A stretch of DNA of 39,818 bases, from contig QIIW01000153.1 of NCBI GenBank assembly GCA_003231645.1, positions 1-39,818 of the forward strand. The letters are read 5' to 3'. The position numbers and the translations under genes are program-made. The DNA is from Acidimicrobiia bacterium. Lineage in GTDB: Bacteria; Actinomycetota; Acidimicrobiia; Acidimicrobiales; Aldehydirespiratoraceae. Numbering within the stretch: the first letter of the stretch is position 1; every line of letters starts with the position of its first letter. Positions 36,483 through 39,818 of the stretch are shown here, in pieces. A model generated the notes under the pieces. That model was not told where the DNA came from and ran no database searches. It saw only the letters and a program-made list of their open reading frames with translations.

Positions 36483-38585
36483 TCAGATCAGCTGGGACAG
36501 GTAGAGGTTTTCGGCCACGATTCCAGCCGTCTCGAGGTTGAGCACGACTTCGAGACCGTCGGTGTCGGCGGTCGGCGAGTCCGGAACTTCGAACACGAAC
36601 GTGCCGATGAGAGAGCAGTCGTCGGCCTCGACCGAACCGGTCCACTGTTGGCGTCGGATGACCCGTTGACCGATCGTGGCGGTGGCGGTGACCACCGCGT
36701 CGTCGATCGTGTCGTGGAGGTCCGACACGACGTGGATGGCGAGCTCGAATCGGTCACCGCGGCGGCTCATCACCGGAAGCGGATCCGACACCACGATCAC
36801 CGGGCGGCACGCCTCGACAAGTGCGTTCCAAGCGGGTTTTTGACGGCGACCGTGGTCGAGGACCCCGAAACCACCTTCGGGGGAGGCGTCGGCGAGGTAG
36901 TGGTGGATGAAGCCACCGGTTGGTCGGAACTTGAGGCGACGGATCTGCTCGATCGTGGTACGCACGATGTTGGCTTGGGCCGCTTGGGTGAGGCGTGCCC
37001 AGTCTTCGCCGTTCCTGATGTGACGGGGTGGAACCAGATGTTGCAGCGACGCCGGGTCGGCACCTACGTGCACGGCGAGGCCCGGCCAGTCGATCGACGG
37101 CCATCCAACGCCCGTGAGCAGAGCGGCGGACGGGTCGACGGTGGCCGCCCCGAAGGCCGAGACGAACCGGCCCATCCTCGGGAATCGGGCGATCCATCCG
37201 GTGAGATCGGAGGCTCGGCCGCCGTTCCATCCGAACCAGAAGTCGCTGGAGGTGCCGTCGAGCTGCGGGAGATGCGGTGGTACGCCGGTGTGGGCGACGA
37301 TCGGCCGTGATCCGTCGGTTCGTTCCAGCACGCGTTTGACGGAGCTGTCGAGTACGGCCCGATTCCAGGAAGGCATCTGCTGGCTGAGCACGGGTGGCGT
37401 GGCGAGGGGCTGATCGGGTCGGCGGTGAGGTTCGTCGTGGGCACACCAGATGGCCACGGATGGATGGTGGGCGAGGAGGTCGACGGCCTCGCGTGTCTGC
37501 CGGACGGCCTGCTTGCGAACGCTGCGGGCCATGAGTCCGCGCATGGGCATGTCCTGCCACACGAGGAGTCCGAGCTCGTCTGCCCGGTCGTAGAATTCGG
37601 GTCGGGCGATGTGGGTGTGGCACCTCACCAGGTCGAGGCCGGCGTCTCGCACCGCTTTGAGATCGGCCGCGATCATCCTTTCGTCGGCATCGCCCGGACG
37701 GGGTGCGCTGGGCAGCATCGAGATGCCCTTGATGAACATACGGGCGCCGTTGACCGAGAGTTTCCAGTCGTTCATCCGCACTGACCGGAAGCCGATCCGG
37801 CAACTCCGTCGGTCATGGCGCACACCGTCTGTGACGAGGCTGCAGGTGAGGTCGTGGAGCGGCTGCTCGCCGAGAGGGTGAGGCCACCAGAGCTGAGGGT
37901 CGGGCACGTCGAATGTCCACTCGACCCGATTCTCTCCGGCGGCGGCGGGATGCCGGAATTCGTGGTCGCGTCCGGCGACCTCGGTTCGGAGCACAACCTG
38001 ACCCGACGCCGGTGTGTCGAACACACAGCGCATCGTGACCCTGGCACGGGTCGGGTTGGCGTCGACGCAGACCGCCCGGAAATGCCGGATGGAGGTGCAG
38101 CCGGTCTCTCGGATCGTCACCGGCCGCCAGATGCCGCCGGGATTCAGGAAGGCGGCACCGCTCAGCTCCGGATCGAGAAACGCGCCGAGCAGGTCGGTGC
38201 GGGCGTTGACGTCACCGAATCGGGGGCATGACACGTCGACGGCCAGGACGTGTTCGGTGCGGGAGCGCAACAGGTCGGTGATCTCGAAGGAGTGCGGGAC
38301 GAAGTAGCCCTCGGTGTCGCCCACGTAGGCGCCGTCGAGCCAGACGTCGCCCTGCTGGCAGATGCCTGCGAAGTCGAGCCACGTGCGGCGGTCGTCCCCG
38401 GGTGCTTTGGCCTCGAAACGGAAGCGATGCAGGACCGCTCGTTCCTCGGCCAACTCGGGGACGTGCGCCCAGTGGCCGGGTACCTCGATCTCGCACCATG
38501 CGCGGTCGTCGAGTTGGGGTTCGTGGAATGTGCGACGTAGCTCGTCGTGGGTGGCGGCCGCCCTCCATGAGCCCGAGAGGTCCAT
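36483..38585 (-). CDS. GH2 family (beta-mannosidase/glucuronidase-like) protein lacking the nucleophile
   Basis: 700 residues with the GH2 order: a sugar-binding jelly-roll opening M-D-L-S-G-S-W-R and V-P-G-H-W, Ig-like domains with L-W-W-P-H-P-L-G-E-Q-P-L, then a TIM barrel with G-I-S-M-L-P and L-V-R-C-H-T-H-I-A. The acid/base Glu is present (Glu385 in I-W-C-A-H-D-E-P). At the nucleophile site, where family members read S-E-F-G, this protein reads R-F-V-S-A-F-G with Ala477 (codon GCC). Hydrolysis by the normal double-displacement route should therefore fail unless another residue substitutes. No signal peptide. ATG 38585 is chosen because homology begins there; GTG 38594 would add three residues. 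Divergent from the AAA+ gene across 37 nt. Confidence 0.85.
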   Translation of the reverse strand: MDLSGSWRAAATHDELRRTFHEPQLDDRAWCEIEVPGHWAHVPELAEERAVLHRFRFEAKAPGDDRRTWLDFAGICQQGDVWLDGAYVGDTEGYFVPHSFEITDLLRSRTEHVLAVDVSCPRFGDVNARTDLLGAFLDPELSGAAFLNPGGIWRPVTIRETGCTSIRHFRAVCVDANPTRARVTMRCVFDTPASGQVVLRTEVAGRDHEFRHPAAAGENRVEWTFDVPDPQLWWPHPLGEQPLHDLTCSLVTDGVRHDRRSCRIGFRSVRMNDWKLSVNGARMFIKGISMLPSAPRPGDADERMIAADLKAVRDAGLDLVRCHTHIARPEFYDRADELGLLVWQDMPMRGLMARSVRKQAVRQTREAVDLLAHHPSVAIWCAHDEPHRRPDQPLATPPVLSQQMPSWNRAVLDSSVKRVLERTDGSRPIVAHTGVPPHLPQLDGTSSDFWFGWNGGRASDLTGWIARFPRMGRFVSAFGAATVDPSAALLTGVGWPSIDWPGLAVHVGADPASLQHLVPPRHIRNGEDWARLTQAAQANIVRTTIEQIRRLKFRPTGGFIHHYLADASPEGGFGVLDHGRRQKPAWNALVEACRPVIVVSDPLPVMSRRGDRFELAIHVVSDLHDTIDDAVVTATATIGQRVIRRQQWTGSVEADDCSLIGTFVFEVPDSPTADTDGLEVVLNLETAGIVAENLYLSQLI

Positions 38586-38622
38586 TCGAGGCACGGTAGC
38601 CGGGCGGGGTAGCCTCGCCGTC

Positions 38623-39818
38623 ATGTCGAAACCAGAGACTCTCGGTGCACTTCGTGACAGCGGGTGGGAATCGGTGCCGGTGCGCGACGAGATGCGTCGC
38701 AATGCCATTGCACGCATCCGTGCCGGCGAGCCGTTGTTCCCTCGTGTGCTGGGGTACGAGAACACGGTCGGTCCGCAGCTCGAGAATGCCCTGCTCGCCG
38801 GCCACGATGTGATCTTCCTGGGTGAGCGGGGCCAGGCCAAGACCCGCATGATTCGTGGCCTCACCGGCCTGCTCGACGAGTGGATGCCGATCATCGCCGG
38901 CTCCGAGATCAACGACGACCCCTACGCGCCGATCTCGCGTCATGCTCGGGATCTGATAGCCGAACTCGGCGACGGCACCGTTATCGACTGGGTCGGACGC
39001 GACGAACGCTACGGCGAGAAACTCGCGACCCCTGACACGTCGATCGCCGACCTGATCGGCGAGATTGATCCGATCAAGGTGGCCGAGGGCCGCTATCTGG
39101 CCGACGAGCTGGTGCTCCACTACGGGCTGGTTCCGCGTACCAACCGTGGCATCTTCGCCATCAACGAACTCCCTGATCTCGCCGAGCGCATCCAGGTTGG
39201 CCTGCTGAACGTGCTCGAGGAGCGTGACGTACAGATCCGTGGCCACAAGGTGAGGCTGCCTCTCGACGTGATGTTGGTGGCGTCGGCCAACCCCGAGGAC
39301 TACACCAATCGCGGCCGCATCATCACGCCGCTCAAGGATCGTTTCGGTTCACAGATCCGTACCCACTATCCCCTCGACGTCGAAACCGAGATCGCCATCG
39401 TCGAGCAGGAGCGGGTGCATCCCGAGGCCGGGGACCTCGACGTGTTGGTGCCGTCGTTCATGACCGAGATCGTCGCCAACGTCACCTTTGCCGCGCGGGC
39501 CAGCGCCCACGTGTCGCAACGTTCCGGTGTGTCGGTGCGCTTGTCGATCGCCAACGAGGAGGTGATGGTGGCCAACGCCATGCGTCGCACCCTCCGGTCG
39601 GGTGGCTCTCACGTTGTGCCGCGCGTAGTCGACCTCGACGCCCTGCCGGCAGCCACGGCCGGAAAGGTCGAGATCGAAACACTCGACGAGGGTCGTGATG
39701 GTGAGATCCTCACCGATCTCGTTCATTCCGCGGTTTTGACCGTGTTCAAGCAGCGGGTTCCGCCCGAATCCCACCGGGCGGTGGTCGACGCATTCGAGAG
39801 CGATCTCGTGGTCGACAC
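38623..39818 (+). CDS. MoxR/Mg-chelatase-like AAA+ ATPase, 3' end outside window
   Basis: 398 codons are visible and the frame is open at the window edge; the family is about 460 residues, so roughly 60 are missing. Walker A is G-E-R-G-Q-A-K-T at residues 67-74 (Ala in place of the usual second Gly). The Walker B region reads I-F-A-I-N-E-L-P-D-L, with N-E rather than D-E. The later V-A-S-A-N-P-E-D-Y-T-N-R-G-R-I-I-T-P-L-K-D-R-F-G contains sensor 1 and an Arg finger. These variations are, to my knowledge, normal for the actinobacterial group that includes Rv0958, which is usually followed by a von Willebrand A-domain gene. Such pairs act as chaperone-like metal or protein insertion machines; the target is unknown. 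Confidence 0.88.
   Translation, partial: MSKPETLGALRDSGWESVPVRDEMRRNAIARIRAGEPLFPRVLGYENTVGPQLENALLAGHDVIFLGERGQAKTRMIRGLTGLLDEWMPIIAGSEINDDPYAPISRHARDLIAELGDGTVIDWVGRDERYGEKLATPDTSIADLIGEIDPIKVAEGRYLADELVLHYGLVPRTNRGIFAINELPDLAERIQVGLLNVLEERDVQIRGHKVRLPLDVMLVASANPEDYTNRGRIITPLKDRFGSQIRTHYPLDVETEIAIVEQERVHPEAGDLDVLVPSFMTEIVANVTFAARASAHVSQRSGVSVRLSIANEEVMVANAMRRTLRSGGSHVVPRVVDLDALPAATAGKVEIETLDEGRDGEILTDLVHSAVLTVFKQRVPPESHRAVVDAFESDLVVD

Overview
The window is about 39.8 kb of GC-rich DNA, densely packed with genes, many of which start with GTG and overlap their neighbour by 4 nt (ATGA/GTGA). The gene content points to an actinobacterium: an Rpf-type resuscitation factor, a PAC2-family protein, an SDH1-type succinate dehydrogenase (C-A-B, one membrane subunit), a mycobacterial-type malate dehydrogenase, a GlnR-like operator before amt, and a Rv0958-like AAA+ ATPase. 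An Acidimicrobiia-like lineage is my best guess, but that is inference. I saw no tRNA, rRNA, insertion sequence, phage gene or CRISPR array, so this reads as chromosomal core with a few accessory islands.

Layout. 1-3000: the end of an ABC-2 permease gene, then a leftward three-gene operon (two-subunit aconitase X plus an ornithine-cyclodeaminase-family reductase) that fits cis-3-hydroxy-L-proline breakdown to proline. 3000-9440: rightward genes for a SAM methyltransferase, the ammonium channel amt with a phased GlnR-like box, the PII uridylyltransferase glnD (no glnK between them), a Nudix hydrolase and a monoacylglycerol-lipase-like hydrolase. 9450-14000: leftward genes for a PAC2 protein, a 47-residue small protein, a GNAT acetyltransferase, an unusual lipoprotein fusing a PQQ-dehydrogenase-like beta-propeller to a lytic transglycosylase, and the acyl-CoA thioesterase TesB. 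14000-18630: a sugar/glycan-flavoured island (GtrA, two methyltransferases, an alpha/alpha-barrel protein, a GT4 glycosyltransferase). 18750-22350: a full-length LacZ-type GH2 beta-galactosidase and dtd.

22330-26450 is notable for gene decay. The apolipoprotein N-acyltransferase gene is frameshifted and carries Ser at the usual catalytic Cys position. The hemG-like protoporphyrinogen oxidase gene is shattered by several deletions and frameshifts, while the adjoining hemE is intact. Between them lies an Rpf-like lipoprotein gene with a structured 5' leader. 26530-32440: an M23-like lipoprotein, mdh, an Fpg/Nei glycosylase, an SCP2 protein, a thioesterase coupled to a DUF368/PopT lipid transporter, and an alpha/beta hydrolase.

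32436-32864 is the one long gene-free stretch. It contains several strong stem-loops and a leftward promoter-like sequence, and may encode a free-standing structured RNA. 32865-36387 is the sdhCAB operon. It is followed by a GH2 protein that lacks the catalytic nucleophile Glu, and by an AAA+ ATPase gene that runs off the right edge.
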